Below are positions 1-11,579 of a stretch of 64,000 nucleotides of DNA, one piece after another (position 1 is the stretch's first letter; each line of letters opens with the position of its first letter). A program made the translations under genes and the position numbers. This DNA comes from Nemopilema nomurai (Eukaryota > Cnidaria > Scyphozoa > Rhizostomeae > Rhizostomatidae). The notes below the pieces were generated by a model. That model was not told the DNA's origin. It ran no database searches and saw only the letters and a list, made by a program, of their open reading frames with translations. The DNA lies in assembly GCA_003864495.1 (NCBI GenBank), contig ML133373.1:124001-188000 (forward strand). Reading direction: 5' to 3'.

Positions 1-1414
1 TTATTCTCAAATTGTTCTAAAATTTTAGACGGATGGAATATTCTTATAGCTTTATTCTTACAAAAGAAGTGCGTACTCTTCTCAGACGATTCGAAGCTGT
101 TTTAAAAAATGAATTCACTTCAAGCATGGCTTTTTTCCCTTCATTGAGGTATACCTAAACTTTTGTCAGACTCTACACTTGAATGTTTCTTGTCAATTCC
201 AACTTCGCAGAATTTATTTGGGATACTTTTACTTGTATCAGGTTTGATATGATTGAAGAGCCTTCATTGTGTCCATTATCCATGTCTGACTTTTCGGACA
301 GTTTTGGAAGAATGCAGAAGAGCCACTTGCAGCTTGCATCGAATGGATTATTTGATTAGAAAACTCCCATTGTGAAATTTTGTAAATGTTGAAATAGGCT
401 CCTGTTAGTTTTCGTTGAAAATAAGGCAAATTTCCCGCCATTTTGAAATAAATCAGACAGTCATTGCCTCTGCTCTTGCATACATTAATTTCAGATTGTT
501 GACGGTGACCCTTCGCTACTCTTTGCAGGGTGTCCCTTTAAAGGCCTTCAAACTTGAAAATTAGTTAAAGTTATAAGTAAGAAAAAAAATTAGAAATTGA
601 TGTTTTGAGGCTCCAAGCTACTGCATCATAGAACTGTTGCTGTGTTTCCAGAATCTCTTATACTGCATTCCAAATTCTTGACAAATGTTTTTGCGATTGC
701 GAAAAACAACAGAACGATGATTTTCGTAGACTGAAAGTACTTTTTCGTTTGACACTCCTCAAACTATGCAAACGTCGGAAGCTGAACAAAAGTTGGGAAC
801 GTAGATAACTAGTTCGAAAATTGTGGCTCCGATGTTTCTCGCAATTATGAAGTTTTGTATCACAAAACCTTTGTATCACAAAACTAGACTGCATATCAAA
901 GTTGTGGCTGAGAATCGAACTGCCGCTATACCAGCCAGCCATTGGAGCTTTTTACAGTACCTGCAACGTAATAGCTCACATGATTTTCGAAGAACATTTA
1001 TGGAAATGCGCTTTCATTTGTTTGAAGTGCGTCTGCGTACCTGCCTCTTCGATTTCATGAATCTGTTTTGTAAATTGCCTTCCAGCCGTTGATTCAGTGC
1101 AATGAAATAAGATAAGGACCAAATGAGACCAAATAGGATAAGTACATTTAGAATAAAAAGACATTGTCACTATTGGAGATGCTTGGCAAAACGAAAGTTT
1201 AAAAGTGCATTGACTCCCAAGGCCTGTAGAGTATTTCTTGCGTCTTTACACGTCATGTCGGGCCAATTAGCATTTAAGGTTATTCGACATTAATCCTTTT
1301 AATTATAGTTCTAATTTCTATTTATCGTCCGCATCCCAACTGCTCTTTTACTGTAATTCTATCCTTTGAAGTGTTATCAGTTAAAGACTATATATTCTTT
1401 CCTTGATTTCTGTC
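1..1414. other. Spacer, no supported gene
   Basis: Only short open frames without domain, splice or codon support are present. The stretch near 740-800 (motif AAAGTACTTTTTCGTTTGAC followed by CTCCTCA) resembles 27020-27085 and more weakly 45590-45640, so a low-copy dispersed repeat probably lies here. No other structure was seen. Confidence 0.4.
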
Positions 1415-2029
1415 TCATGACGGTACGAATATTGATATTAGCTGGCTGTTTTCGGTTTTGGAACAACGATGGCGTGCGTCTTCGTGATCTTCCTTATGTT
1501 CGCTTTCGACTCGCAGCCTTCCGATTTCTTTTATTCTTGCGCTGATTTTCTCCAGACTTACTTTCTCCAAATCTGCGATTCGCTTTTTACTCATTTTGCT
1601 TTTCTTCATCCTAGCCCGATTGAAATCATTGTTGATTTTAAGAAGGTTTTCATCCTTGAATTTGAATTGAATGTCTTTCTTTCCGTTGCCCCCTTTCTCC
1701 TGTCCCCCTTTCTCCTGTCCCCCATTCTCCTGCTTCACTTTTTCCCGTTTCCGTTTCTCCTTCTTTCCAGTGTTTCTCTGCTTCCGCTCGCTTTTCTTCT
1801 CCAGATAGACAAGATGCTCCGGTCTCTTAATGGACGGCAGCTCGTTGACCTTCTTTATCTTCAGACAGCATCCAATACTTTGACCCTGCCAGCTCTCCGG
1901 TGCGGACAGGCGTCCTTTACTACTCTCGAAAATAGAAGGAAGACGCAGAGGCTGCTGGCCACTCATTATGGATGCAACTTTTCCGAGCGGTGCGACGTCT
2001 GCTGGGCTTAGTGTTCGACTGGCACGCCT
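1415..2029 (-). CDS. Hypothetical lysine-rich protein, probable exon
   Basis: The minus strand is open for about 205 codons, from a TAA just upstream of 2029 to the stop at 1415. An internal ATG lies at 1966, but the open frame extends upstream of it, so this may be an internal or terminal exon rather than a complete gene. The N-terminal third has mixed composition (MSGQQPLRLPSIFESSKGRL). The middle is very basic and low-complexity, including a short QEKGG repeat at about 1690-1730, and the end is rich in charged helix-forming residues (KKRIADLEKVSLEKISARIK), suggesting a coiled coil. I recognise no family. Other minus-strand frames at 2008-2355 could hold an upstream exon, but I could not define splice sites. 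A chance open frame in a low-complexity region remains possible. Confidence 0.3.
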   Translation of the reverse strand, partial: RRASRTLSPADVAPLGKVASIMSGQQPLRLPSIFESSKGRLSAPESWQGQSIGCCLKIKKVNELPSIKRPEHLVYLEKKSERKQRNTGKKEKRKREKVKQENGGQEKGGQEKGGNGKKDIQFKFKDENLLKINNDFNRARMKKSKMSKKRIADLEKVSLEKISARIKEIGRLRVESEHKEDHEDARHRCSKTENSQLISIFVPS

Positions 2030-3059
2030 TTAGCCGGCATCTCTGGCTGGCTGTAGTGCCATGGCAACTGCCTGCGTTGTTTATATCGGCATCGTTGCCT
2101 TGATTGGCCATGCTTATATCTAAATCCGCCAATCCCTTGTGTTTCTTTGTTTCTGACATTCAGTAGAAATGCCTTCCTGCCGACGCTCTTTTGCTGCGAA
2201 TATGCCACCAGTGAATGTAGCAGCACGTCCTGCCATTCACATGCTCCAGGCAATGGACAATCTGTGTATGGTCCTCTCGGGCTGACTCGTTTCCCACCCG
2301 GCTGAATGGTCCCCGCAGGCATCCACATTCTCGGCTTTCGTCCACTGTGATTCATGTAGGTAGCACAATTGAAGAAAGACGGCTTCCTTTGATCTTCTTG
2401 GATTAAGACTGCTCTATCAGCAGCCCTCCTATTTCAAGCTGTTTTTTTTTTCGAAAACAGAATGCAGTAAGTGTTCAACATCACCGGAGGAAACACGAGC
2501 CATGGCAGCGCAACCACAAATATACCCCCTCCCCTGGTGTCAGGACATACCCACAAATATACCCACTAATAAACTGTTGGTGAATAATTCGAAAAATCAC
2601 TTCAACACATCACCTTTCTTGTGTTTTACACGTGGGTATGGGGAGATATTTCTACTGGCTACTTCTTTCTAGCTGCTGTATACTGTAAGTGGGAAGCAGA
2701 GTCATAATTGCCACCCCTGTCACTTTATTCCAGCTCTGCCCACCGTCCACCTTTGATCATTGTAGATGTTTTCAATCCACCCCTAATTAGAGGAATAAAA
2801 GCTGAGAGAAACTGTGATGAAACTTACTGAATGAAGTTGAAGCCTGTTTTGCTTTGTGTCATTGTTGTTGTAGTTGTGTCATTAAGTGTATTGTGTCAAA
2901 TGTAGATGCGTCAACGAAAACCCATTGCATGTGCCAATAATATTCGTGCAATGCACTTTAGAATCAACTAAAAAGTGCCATAACAAAGATATTGGAAACA
3001 ACGTTCAATGTTCAGATGCAAATGTTCAGACGGATTATTGGGGTGGCATTGAGAGACAA
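2030..3059. other. Spacer, no supported gene
   Basis: There are some open minus-strand frames between 2030 and 2355 without a family match or clear splice sites. The rest is AT-rich sequence with nothing recognised. Confidence 0.35.
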
Positions 3060-3362
3060 GAAAAGGAATGGTGAGATCAGAAAGGATATAGAAGTCTGTA
3101 TCATTTCAGTAAAGGCAAGGGAGAATAGGCTCGGATGGTTTTGACGCTTGCACAGAGCGGATTATGGAAACCCGGCAGAAGACATTATGTCCATTGAACA
3201 GTAAAAGAGGCCGGATAGGACCAAGGAAGAGATGGAAGGATAATATCAAGAGGGAATGCATCAATCAAGCCTGACTGGGGAAGATGCAGAGGATGAGAGC
3301 AATGGAGACGGATGATTTGGGCGACCAACTCTGATTAATCGGGATAAGGAGAAGAAGAAGTA
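3060..3362 (+). mobile_element. Decayed 3' end of a non-LTR retrotransposon (RTE/craniofacial-development-protein-2-like class)
   Basis: Reading across two frames, the sequence resembles the C-terminal tail seen in many RTE-type and related non-LTR reverse transcriptases: a stretch like ARENRLGWF, then a basic GPRKRWKDNIKRE segment, then a segment rich in Met/Arg and Asp. In the family these correspond to the RLRWFGHV, RGRPRKRW and final WRR parts. Here they are split by at least one frame change and several stops, so the copy is dead. It ends in a purine-rich simple sequence (GAGAAGAAGAAG, 3350-3361), as many such elements end in short tandem repeats instead of poly(A). The 5' part of the element is absent. 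The class assignment is from pattern memory and is tentative. Confidence 0.5.
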
Positions 3363-4040
3363 AATAGTGCCATAACCTTAGCCATGCTCACTAAATACGG
3401 CACAGGTGGAGAAGTTGTAAGACAGGTTGCAATAAAGTTCTAAAGTGATGAGGTCACAAAATCCTTTTAAGGAATTTTTGAATTTGGATTCCATAACCTG
3501 AAAGAGCATCATAAAACACACCCAAATATGGGCAAAATTAGTCGATTGTGGTACAAATTGGCAGAAACATGGTCACATGTGTATTGGCTCTTTCCCAACC
3601 AAACCTCTGTATTTTGGTCCCTGTTCATAACTTTGTGAACAGAGCCAAAATAACAGCGATTCGTTAGCAAACTTTAAATATTTCAATGGTCATATATAAA
3701 CAGACTTGAGCCCACGTCATTTTGTCTTCCCTCAAAAAACGAAATGCAGTTGTTTAGCAACATGAAATCGAGCAGCTGTTTAGCAACAGACGTACCACGG
3801 ACCTGGACCTCTGGATTGCAAGAAGCTCTTACTACACCAGCTAGATGCAAAGAAGGTTGTGGTGTTTGTGGCCAAACCAAAGATACAAGGTTATATGCTG
3901 TGAGCGGCTTAGGCCGTTTGTCTCAGGTTTTTACAAAAAGCCATTGCCAGAGCATATGAAAAGTCAGATTGTGGCATCGTGGGAGTTCTTCACATAGAGT
4001 AAGGATGCTATTCCCACAACTAAAATTACTGGTATCAGGT
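3363..4040. other. Spacer upstream of the LTR element
   Basis: AT-rich sequence; short frames at 3683-3959 on both strands have no recognisable product. It ends at the GGTAC target site (4041-4045) of the downstream LTR retrotransposon. Confidence 0.35.
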
Positions 4041-4045
4041 GGTAC

Positions 4046-4456
4046 TGTCGGAGAACCTTCCACTGCGCAGCATTTTCCCACACGTTTCCTTTAGAAAATT
4101 TGTGAATATATAAGGTATTGTTTATGTGTCTCTAATTACAGTTCTGTTTCTTTAGTTTTCGCAGCCAACACAATCGTTGCTGAGGCAATGTGTAAACGTG
4201 TTGAGCTAATTGCCATATGCTTAATCCCATTAACCTTATTCTTATTTCTGATTGGTTGTTTAGGTGTAATTTACGTAATCCAAAGTTGTTAATCAATTGG
4301 TTTTGTTGTTGATCGTAGTTGGTTGTTGAGTTGATGTAGGAAAGAATGCACGGTTTTATCGATTGATAATCTTACGGTTTACCCAGCCTGTTTATTGAGT
4401 TTTTCTCTCATTACGTGATAAAGAATCAAAGAATGCATGGGGTGGGATTCACCTCA
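4046..4456 (+). repeat. 5' LTR (411 bp) of the BEL/Pao-type element
   Basis: Direct repeat of 7406-7816 with no difference seen. It begins TGTCGGAGAACC and ends TTCACCTCA. A TATA-like TATATAAG lies at 4107-4114 and could drive transcription of the element. Confidence 0.95.
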
Positions 4457-4459
4457 TAG

Positions 4460-4475
4460 TGGTCCACCGAGCTCG
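4460..4475 (+). promoter_or_regulatory. Candidate primer-binding site
   Basis: Three bases after the 5' LTR the sequence reads TGGTCCACCGAGCTCG. It begins with TGG, the complement of a tRNA 3' CCA end, as retroelement primer sites do. I could not match it confidently to a specific tRNA; it is partly similar to what a Tyr tRNA would give. Confidence 0.45.
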
Positions 4476-4486
4476 ATCGCGTAAGA

Positions 4487-7390
4487 ATGGCACAGGCTGG
4501 AGATTTGAGTCGGATGCGGAAAAGACGACGCACAATTCGTGGATTGGTAACGAAACTATTCACAAAGATTGACGAAGCCCTGGAGGATGTAGACGGTGGA
4601 GATTTGAGAAAGTTTAAACAATTTGAGATCGATTTGAAGGAGAAGCAAGGCAAGTTGAAAGAGCTCGACGAGAATATTTTAGAAAGTTTGTACGATGCCG
4701 AAGAAAATGATGAAACGTGTGATGAAGAAGCTGAAAGTGCCAGCGAGATTATGGAGAAAGTATTATTCAGATTGGTTTGCTTGGAGAAAGCATTAGATGA
4801 CCGCTCCAGTTCAAAAGGATCTACGTCGATAGAACGAAGCGTTTCTCAAGAAAGTGTACTGTCTAGCGGATCGAAGTTTGGCGAAGCTCACGCAGCTCAA
4901 GCTCTAAACAGCTACAATGTCCGGGTGAAATTGCCTAAAATTAGCCTGCAGAAATTTTCTGGAAGGGCTCAAGATTGGCAGGAGTTCTGGGACTCCTTCA
5001 AAAGTGCAATTCATGATTCGCCCGCCTTAGCGAAGGTTGACAAATTCAAATATTTGAAGTCGTATCTTGAGGAGCCAGTGCGGAAAGTCATTGGAGGCTT
5101 GTCATTAACGGACGCGGATTACGATTCTGCCATAGACATTTTAAAAAGTCGCTTTGCAAAGCCAACGGTGATAAAGAGAGCCCATATAAACGAGTTGCTA
5201 AACTTGTCGCCTGTTTTCAACGAGAAGAACACCCCAAGAATGAGACAGCTGCACGATGATATCGAGACCAATTTTCGCAGCCTCGAGGCTCTGGGTGTTG
5301 ATCGTGATTCCTATTCAAGCATTGTTGTTCCGGTTTTGTTGGAGAAGATTCCAGAGGCTGTGCGGCTAAACATGTTTAGATTTGGTAGCAAGCATTTAGA
5401 GTGGAGTATAGAGGATTTGTTACACGCGTTTGCTAAGGAGCTGGAGATAAGAGAAAGCCACGTACCAGTGCTCAAAGGGATTTCATATTCAGCAAATCCA
5501 CAACGCGGAGATCGGCCTAGGCCGCAACATCACACGGAGAGAGTCAGCACAGCAAGTGCGCTGTTCATGGGAAAGGACAATTGTAATAAAATGCCAGTTC
5601 TGTCTAGAATCGCACGAAGCTGCGAACTGTACGCGATACGTACACCCTGAAGAACGTAAAAGTGTTTTAATGAAATTTTCCAGGTGTTTTTTGTGCCTTA
5701 ATAAAGGTCACAGGTCCTTTCAATGTAAGAGTAAGTTTCGTTGCAAGTATTGTAAAGGTAGACACCATTATTTGCTTTGCCAGGATAAGGAACCCACCGT
5801 TAAGGAAGCCCAACCCAGCAGCATGCCCCCACCTCTTAATCCCAATGCATCTACTTGGGTAGGATTAGGCACTACAAGTGCTAGTGGAGCTAAGGAAAGA
5901 GTGGCTTTGCAGACAGCACTAGCAGCAGTAGAAGGAAAAGAGGGGAGTAGAGTGAGAGTGCTGTATGATTCTGGGAGCCAAAAAACATTTGTGACTGAGA
6001 AGACTGTTGCTAGGCTGAAATTGAAGCCACTGAGGGAGGAGAAGCTTGGAGTGAAAACATTTGGGAGTAGTGAGCCAGAAATTGCGATGAGAAAGGTGTA
6101 TGGTATCCCATTAGTTTCATTGAGTGGTGGTAAGAGCATTTTAATTGAAGCCTTTATGATTGATGAAATCAGCACTGTTGCTAACTACCATATTGATGTT
6201 ATTAATAATGCATATCCACATTTGATGAATATTGAGTTTTCAGATTTTTCAGATGAAGACTACCTTGAGATTGATGTCTTGATCGGTGCCAACTACTTGT
6301 GGAGTTTTCAAGATGGCCATGTGATAAGAGGGGGCAAAATCAGCCAGTGGCCATAGAAACAGCTCTTGGTTGGGTAATTTCTGGACCGTTAGATGGTAAG
6401 AATTCAGATCATTCTTCTTTTGTCAATTCTGTTTGCCATGTTATTGATCCCTTTCCATTGCCTGACAAGAATGCTTCTGATGTTGATAAAAATATGCATA
6501 AACTTTGGGATTTAGATACCTTAGGCATTCGTGTTGAAGATGAAGTGCATAAATCTGTCATTGACAATATATCTTTCACAGGTACACGGTATTCTGTTGG
6601 ATTACCTTGGAAAGTAGGGCATGGTCCTGTGCCTGATAATTATAATAATGCATTTGTTAGGTTAAAGAGTCAGGTTAAGAAGTTGGAAAAATCCCCACAG
6701 GTTTTAGAGGAGTATCATAACATCATAAAGGAACAGGAGAAAGCAGGTATAATTGAGCAGGTTTCTGGCTCTAATTTAAGCTCTAAGGTGTCATATTTAC
6801 CACATCGTGCTGTCATACGTAGTGATGCAGAAACTACTAAAGTTAGAATTGTGTATGATGCTTCATGTTCTGATCGGAAAACAGGTGTTTCGTTGAATGA
6901 TTGCTTTCATGTGGGACCCCCACTTACCCCTTTGATGGTTGACATGCTTATTAGATTCCGTGAAAAGCCCATTGTTTTAGTAGGGGACATTGAGAAGGCA
7001 TTTTTGAACATAGAGGTAGATCCCACTGATCGTGATGTCCTACGCTTTCTATGGAAAATGGGAATCATTCAGAGTTTTATTAAAGGCAGAGATGGAAACA
7101 TTAGAGGGGTAAACATTCGTATGAGTGGTAAGGGTAAGTCACACCTTTGTACAAGACCTTTACAAAAAGTTTTTCCTTTGGAAATCTCATGTAGCAAGGA
7201 TACTGACAAAAAAGAGGGTAAAGCTGAGAACAAGGATGTGGACAAAGAAGTGAGAGAGGAAGGTACTGAAGGAAATATGGCTGAAGAGAATATTGATTTG
7301 GAGAATGTGAGAAATCGGGGGGTATACCCTAAACGTGCTGCAGCCAGGGATGCACAGTGGAAGACAAGACTTATGCTTGATCAGTGGTGA
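4487..7390 (+). pseudogene. gag-pol of the BEL/Pao-type element, frame-broken and internally deleted
   Basis: The first ATG after the leader (4487) opens a gag of about 370 codons: a charged, coiled-coil-like N-terminus followed by a DUF1759-like region (around 4925-5220, with ISLQKFSGRAQDWQEFWDSF). Near 5585, in an A run, the coding frame moves by one base. The new frame holds Cys/His zinc knuckles (5590-5790) and an aspartic protease (LYDSGSQKTF, near 5961). Near 6325, in a G run, the frame moves back. RT follows from about 6690, including KVRIVYDASC and VLVGDIEKAFL (motif A region), and then stops abruptly near 7050. It is fused in frame to a tail with KGRDGNIRGVNIRM, typical of the DUF5641-like C-terminus after integrase, ending at TGA 7388-7390. 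The YxDD box, RNase H and integrase core are missing. The frame changes could be mutations, assembly errors or programmed shifts. Confidence 0.85.
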
Positions 7391-7392
7391 TC

Positions 7393-7405
7393 AAGGAGGG
7401 GGGTG
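7393..7405 (+). promoter_or_regulatory. Polypurine tract
   Basis: AAGGAGGGGGG immediately precedes the 3' LTR and is the expected plus-strand priming site for reverse transcription. Confidence 0.75.
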
Positions 7406-7816
7406 TGTCGGAGAACCTTCCACTGCGCAGCATTTTCCCACACGTTTCCTTTAGAAAATTTGTGAATATATAAGGTATTGTTTATGTGTCTCTAATTACA
7501 GTTCTGTTTCTTTAGTTTTCGCAGCCAACACAATCGTTGCTGAGGCAATGTGTAAACGTGTTGAGCTAATTGCCATATGCTTAATCCCATTAACCTTATT
7601 CTTATTTCTGATTGGTTGTTTAGGTGTAATTTACGTAATCCAAAGTTGTTAATCAATTGGTTTTGTTGTTGATCGTAGTTGGTTGTTGAGTTGATGTAGG
7701 AAAGAATGCACGGTTTTATCGATTGATAATCTTACGGTTTACCCAGCCTGTTTATTGAGTTTTTCTCTCATTACGTGATAAAGAATCAAAGAATGCATGG
7801 GGTGGGATTCACCTCA
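7406..7816 (+). repeat. 3' LTR (411 bp) of the BEL/Pao-type element
   Basis: Identical to 4046-4456 on reading, with a TATA-like site at 7467-7474. It is followed directly by the GGTAC target duplication at 7817-7821. Confidence 0.95.
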
Positions 7817-7910
7817 GGTACTTTTGATATTTTATTCTCTGGCAAGTAAAATACCAATGTGATTTCGAATCTGATTAAGACAAATCTACAGCATGTTGTA
7901 ACCTTGCTTA

Positions 7911-8490
7911 TAAGATAATTATCGAATCATGAAATTAACGCGGCTTGCCCCTCAACGTAACGCGGTGATACATAAATTTTGTGACAGTGTTAATTTAATG
8001 AACGTTAATTTTGTGCAAAAATTGTAAAAAGGCAATTTTTTTCAAGTGGAATAAGGGATTAAAACGAAAAGTTTCTTTCTTTTAACATATATTTTATGCA
8101 TCTATTTCTTCGTCACTCTCAATCTCCTCGCATTCACTGGATTGATCATTTTCCAGAATGTCCTTCAAAATTTGTGACGAATCGTCGCAGTATTCTGTAT
8201 TTTCTGGGTACGCAACCTTTTCTACGTAGCTTTTAAGGACGTCCACTCCCTTGGAATTCTGCCATTTTGCTGCCATAGTAATAATTATTTCTAGCCCACC
8301 TTGCACGAGTGGAGATGGCTTAGGTGCCACTGACTTCCCCAATCCGCGTTAATTTCATGCACCCGCAATGTATTTTTTTGCAAAACCGTGTTAATTTTAT
8401 GCTTCCAAAATGCAAATTTTTCACAGACTGCGTTAATATTATGACGCATTAATTTAATGATGCATTAATTTCATGATTCGTTAATTTCCT
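7911..8490. mobile_element. Small pogo/Tigger-like DNA transposon remnant with subterminal repeats
   Basis: The two ends carry inverted copies of CGAATCATGAAATTAA: 7923-7938 on plus, and 8464-8479 on minus. The right end reads CTG followed by TA, matching the CAG...CTG termini and TA target of pogo-like Tc1/mariner elements; the left terminus is degraded. Inside the right end a motif of the form GCRTTAATTTYATG recurs at least five times (8344-8490), with inverted copies on the left (7925-8015). Such subterminal repeats are typical transposase-binding arrays. The family assignment is inferred from termini and repeats only. Confidence 0.5.
8094..8342 (-). CDS. Acidic C-terminal fragment inside the DNA transposon, possible transposase tail
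   Basis: The minus strand is open for 82 codons and ends SDEEIDA. It contains VDVLKSYVEKVAYPE and a very acidic end (SSECEEIESDEEIDA). It lies wholly between the inverted termini at 7911-8490, so the simplest reading is the last part of a deleted transposase. I see no DDE catalytic residues or helix-turn-helix in it, so function cannot be claimed. Confidence 0.35.
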   Translation of the reverse strand: MGKSVAPKPSPLVQGGLEIIITMAAKWQNSKGVDVLKSYVEKVAYPENTEYCDDSSQILKDILENDQSSECEEIESDEEIDA

Positions 8491-11400
8491 GTAATAAGGT
8501 ATGTTCAGTAATATTTGAGCATTTTCAAAATGTATGAAAAAATCATTAGGAAATCCACAAAAATCCGGAAATTTATGCCAATTCAGCTAAAAAATCAGAA
8601 CATCCCAACGAAACAAAAGTGTTTTTTAAAATCCAGAATATCTCGTGTGCTATTTTAGGAAGTGAATTGCACCTCGATAAATGTAACCCCGTTTCTTGGA
8701 AGCATTTTCATGAAAGCTCTTTTATTCTTTCCGTCCTCCGTTGTAAAGAAGTCTTCAAACGTGCAAAGAGACCAAGCTATATTTGCATGACTTGAATCTT
8801 TAGGCTTCTATGATTAAAGTTCTTAATAAAATGATTTCCCTCAGAAAAAAGACAAGTCAGCCCCTCGGTCCTTTCGGCCGTAACTAGTCCGGGTTTTAGC
8901 CTTGTTAGTTTTCTCAGAAGTGAGCCCACTTTCAAAGAAGCAGTCAGTCTGCCGGTGGGTTCAATCTCGGTAAGCGAGAATGTTATACGTTTATAATGTG
9001 GTGCATCCTTAAACTGCTCGCTTGATATTGAGAAATGCTGAGAAAGTCAGGTTCTGGTTGGTAAGTAACCTTCTCTACAGAAACGTATGATTGCGCTACA
9101 GTTTTGTAACAGTTTTGTATGATTGCGTTAGTCCAGCCATCGCCTTCTGGCATGATTCATAAATAACAAGTAAAGGCTGTAACACATGGAAATTTTTACG
9201 TCCATTTTCACCATGAGGATGAAAAATGGAATGGAAGTTACCATTCTGTACGTATCCTTTACAAGGGATACCCTATCCTCTTCTCTCTTTCTGCATGGGT
9301 AGGCCAGCAACGAAGTTGCTACTGCTTGTCAGCTTGAGGCACTAATTACTGGGCGACTTAAAAAATTAGTTATGGTAAAAAGGCCTGCTTTTTGTATGAT
9401 ATGATTTGCTTTCACGATAATGTTATTTCATATGACATGGAAAGGCTTTTTTTCACATTTTGTTTTTTTTTCAGAAAGTGCTCTGTTAGGGCCTGTTTAC
9501 ACTTTGTACAGTTTGTATTGATATTAACCAAAGTGGAGTGAAAAATGTTACAATTAGGTCTCTGTAACACAAGAGTGATGGCAATAACTATAACAGTGAT
9601 GGCAATTTTGGACTCAAAATAATTATTCTTTACCATCTGCAACTAATGAATACCTTTGATACTGCTAAGGCTTAGTATGTAAGAGGATAATTTCAAATTC
9701 ATTATATGGAAAAGCTAACTTTGAAATGCATGCAGAAATCCAATACTTTATCTGGCCCTGGCCTCTTAAATTTTATTTGCATGACTATCCAAAGCAAGAT
9801 ATTGTCAAATGTATCTAAGTTCCAAGAGTTTTGACTGAAGGAGGTAGGTTACTCAGTTTTCACGTCCCAGAACTGGCTAATTAATGGAGCAAAGCATGAA
9901 GTGCTGTCTGCAATTGTAACATTGAAACTAACAAAGATATTGAAATTAATTTAAAGCTTTTATTTTTTTGATACTAGTTCTTCATTAAAATTTTTAAGAT
10001 AAAGTTCCATACTTTGTGTAAAAAGAAATCCTGGGCAAACTTCTTATTTGAGGTGGGTAAAGCACCCCCTGCTTTTAGCCAGTCGCTTTGTCTTTTCTAG
10101 GATGGGGGGGGGGGGGTAGTTCTGTAGTGTTATCAATAAAATAGACTCAGGATATACAAATCAATATCATGGAACAACAAAAATGTTCTGTCAAGAAATG
10201 TGATTTGAGAACTTTCATACCCACTACAACTTTCCAATTGGTACTAAGCAATATGCTACAGCTGGAACCAGATCTTGCATCAAGCAATTTATGGCAGTTG
10301 CACAGATAAATCAATAATAAGATACATGTTTTATCTCATGTTTAAGACATCTTAAATTTTAAGCCATTGCTACCTATAATGGCAGTTGTTTAGCTTCATG
10401 ATGAAATTTTTTTAAAATAAGTCGCAAGTTTTCAGTCCTTCAAACATCCTATCAATAAATGATGAAATCCAGATTTCGGAGTTCACAATGCTGTAAACTT
10501 AAAAGTGTGTATAATTTCCAGGAGTTAAATTTCAGTTCTGTAAATTCTTCATTGCATGAGAACATATCATCTCATTAACATATGAAAACATCTATTTTCC
10601 TGAACTTTGAACAAGTATGGGACTCCAGCAAAAGCTGGTTCGACCCAACTAGGTTGGTGGCTTCCACATGCACGTAACTATAATAGGCCTCATCACTTGT
10701 CATTCTAGTGATACGGCTTAGTAGCATGTGCCTCAATTGTCATCCTTTTACTGAACTATAGAAAACACGTTGAATCCAAGTTTTCCAAAATTCCTGCACA
10801 TTCTACTGAGTATCTTGGGTTGTATCCGACAGTTTGTATCCACGGGCCTAGTTTCCAGTCTGTCAAGTTCCTTCAAATGAGCACAATGATACATAGTGGG
10901 TCTGGTACCCAGGGTACCACAAAGCATGTTAGTAATGCGTCATATGCTCTTTTGACCAAAAATAATCTTAAAAACATTTTTACTGAAAAATTAAAAAGTT
11001 CCAATCGCTTAAACAGTTGTTTTGGCTATTGGTTAAAATTGCATTGTCCCACACTTGACAGCACCCTAGATTATTTTTCAGCACTACTTGTTTCTGGGAA
11101 TGTGGAATTCTGGTCGCATTCCCTGGTATGAAACACTTGTTTTTCCCTCTTTAGATGAAATTTTTTGTATGGAATTAGAACAAACAGTTGTATCAATGAA
11201 TACTCTATCATGCTAACGAGATATTCCTCCAATTTTTTGCTTGCAGTTGAGGATAGAGCTTTGTTAGTGGAGCAACGCCTAGGTGCCTATTAAGCCAGCT
11301 AGCTGCTTCTGATGGTACAGTAGATGCTGCAGCAGCCGCCATTATTTTCATTTTATTAAATCTGTTAAGCAGCTGATATTCTAGAACTGGTATTATTTTG

Positions 11401-11567
11401 ATTGCAAAATGAATTATATTTCACTAAGATTTCCTTTTGTTTTTTTTGGGGAATCTTAGCCCTATACTTTTTATAGATTTGTAGATATATATATATATAT
11501 ATATAGTTTTGTAGAGTAAATTTAGTTTTCTGGAAGAAGTTTTTATATAGCATTCTGTTGTTGGCAG
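8491..11567. other. Spacer upstream of the helicase-ART gene
   Basis: No gene was recognised in about 3 kb. It contains a 13-base G run (10104-10116) and a short AT dinucleotide run (11485-11505). An open plus frame at 10820-11131 has no family features. The 5' untranslated exon and promoter of the downstream gene should lie here but could not be placed. Confidence 0.35.
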
Positions 11568-11579
11568 GTAAAGGAAGCA

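Larger units (their letters stand above)
4046..7816 (+). mobile_element. Young, internally deleted BEL/Pao-type LTR retrotransposon
   Basis: The element starts TG and ends CA. It is flanked by a perfect 5-bp duplication GGTAC (4041-4045 and 7817-7821), as expected for integrase-made insertion. The two 411-bp LTRs look identical at every base, so insertion was very recent. The internal region is only 2,949 bp and carries a gag with a DUF1759-like region, CCHC-type zinc knuckles, a DSG aspartic protease (DUF1758-like) and the start of a reverse transcriptase. It then jumps directly to the C-terminal tail normally found after integrase. The rest of RT, RNase H and the integrase core are absent, so it cannot be autonomous. 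The gag-protease-RT order and these domain types identify BEL/Pao. Whether the deletion happened before or after insertion cannot be told from one copy. Confidence 0.93.

Noticed and set aside
658..942. Short minus frame with LHSLRSVKRKSTFSLRK similar to one at 26989-27201
   Set aside because: The likeness is at DNA level between non-coding repeats, not evidence for two genes.
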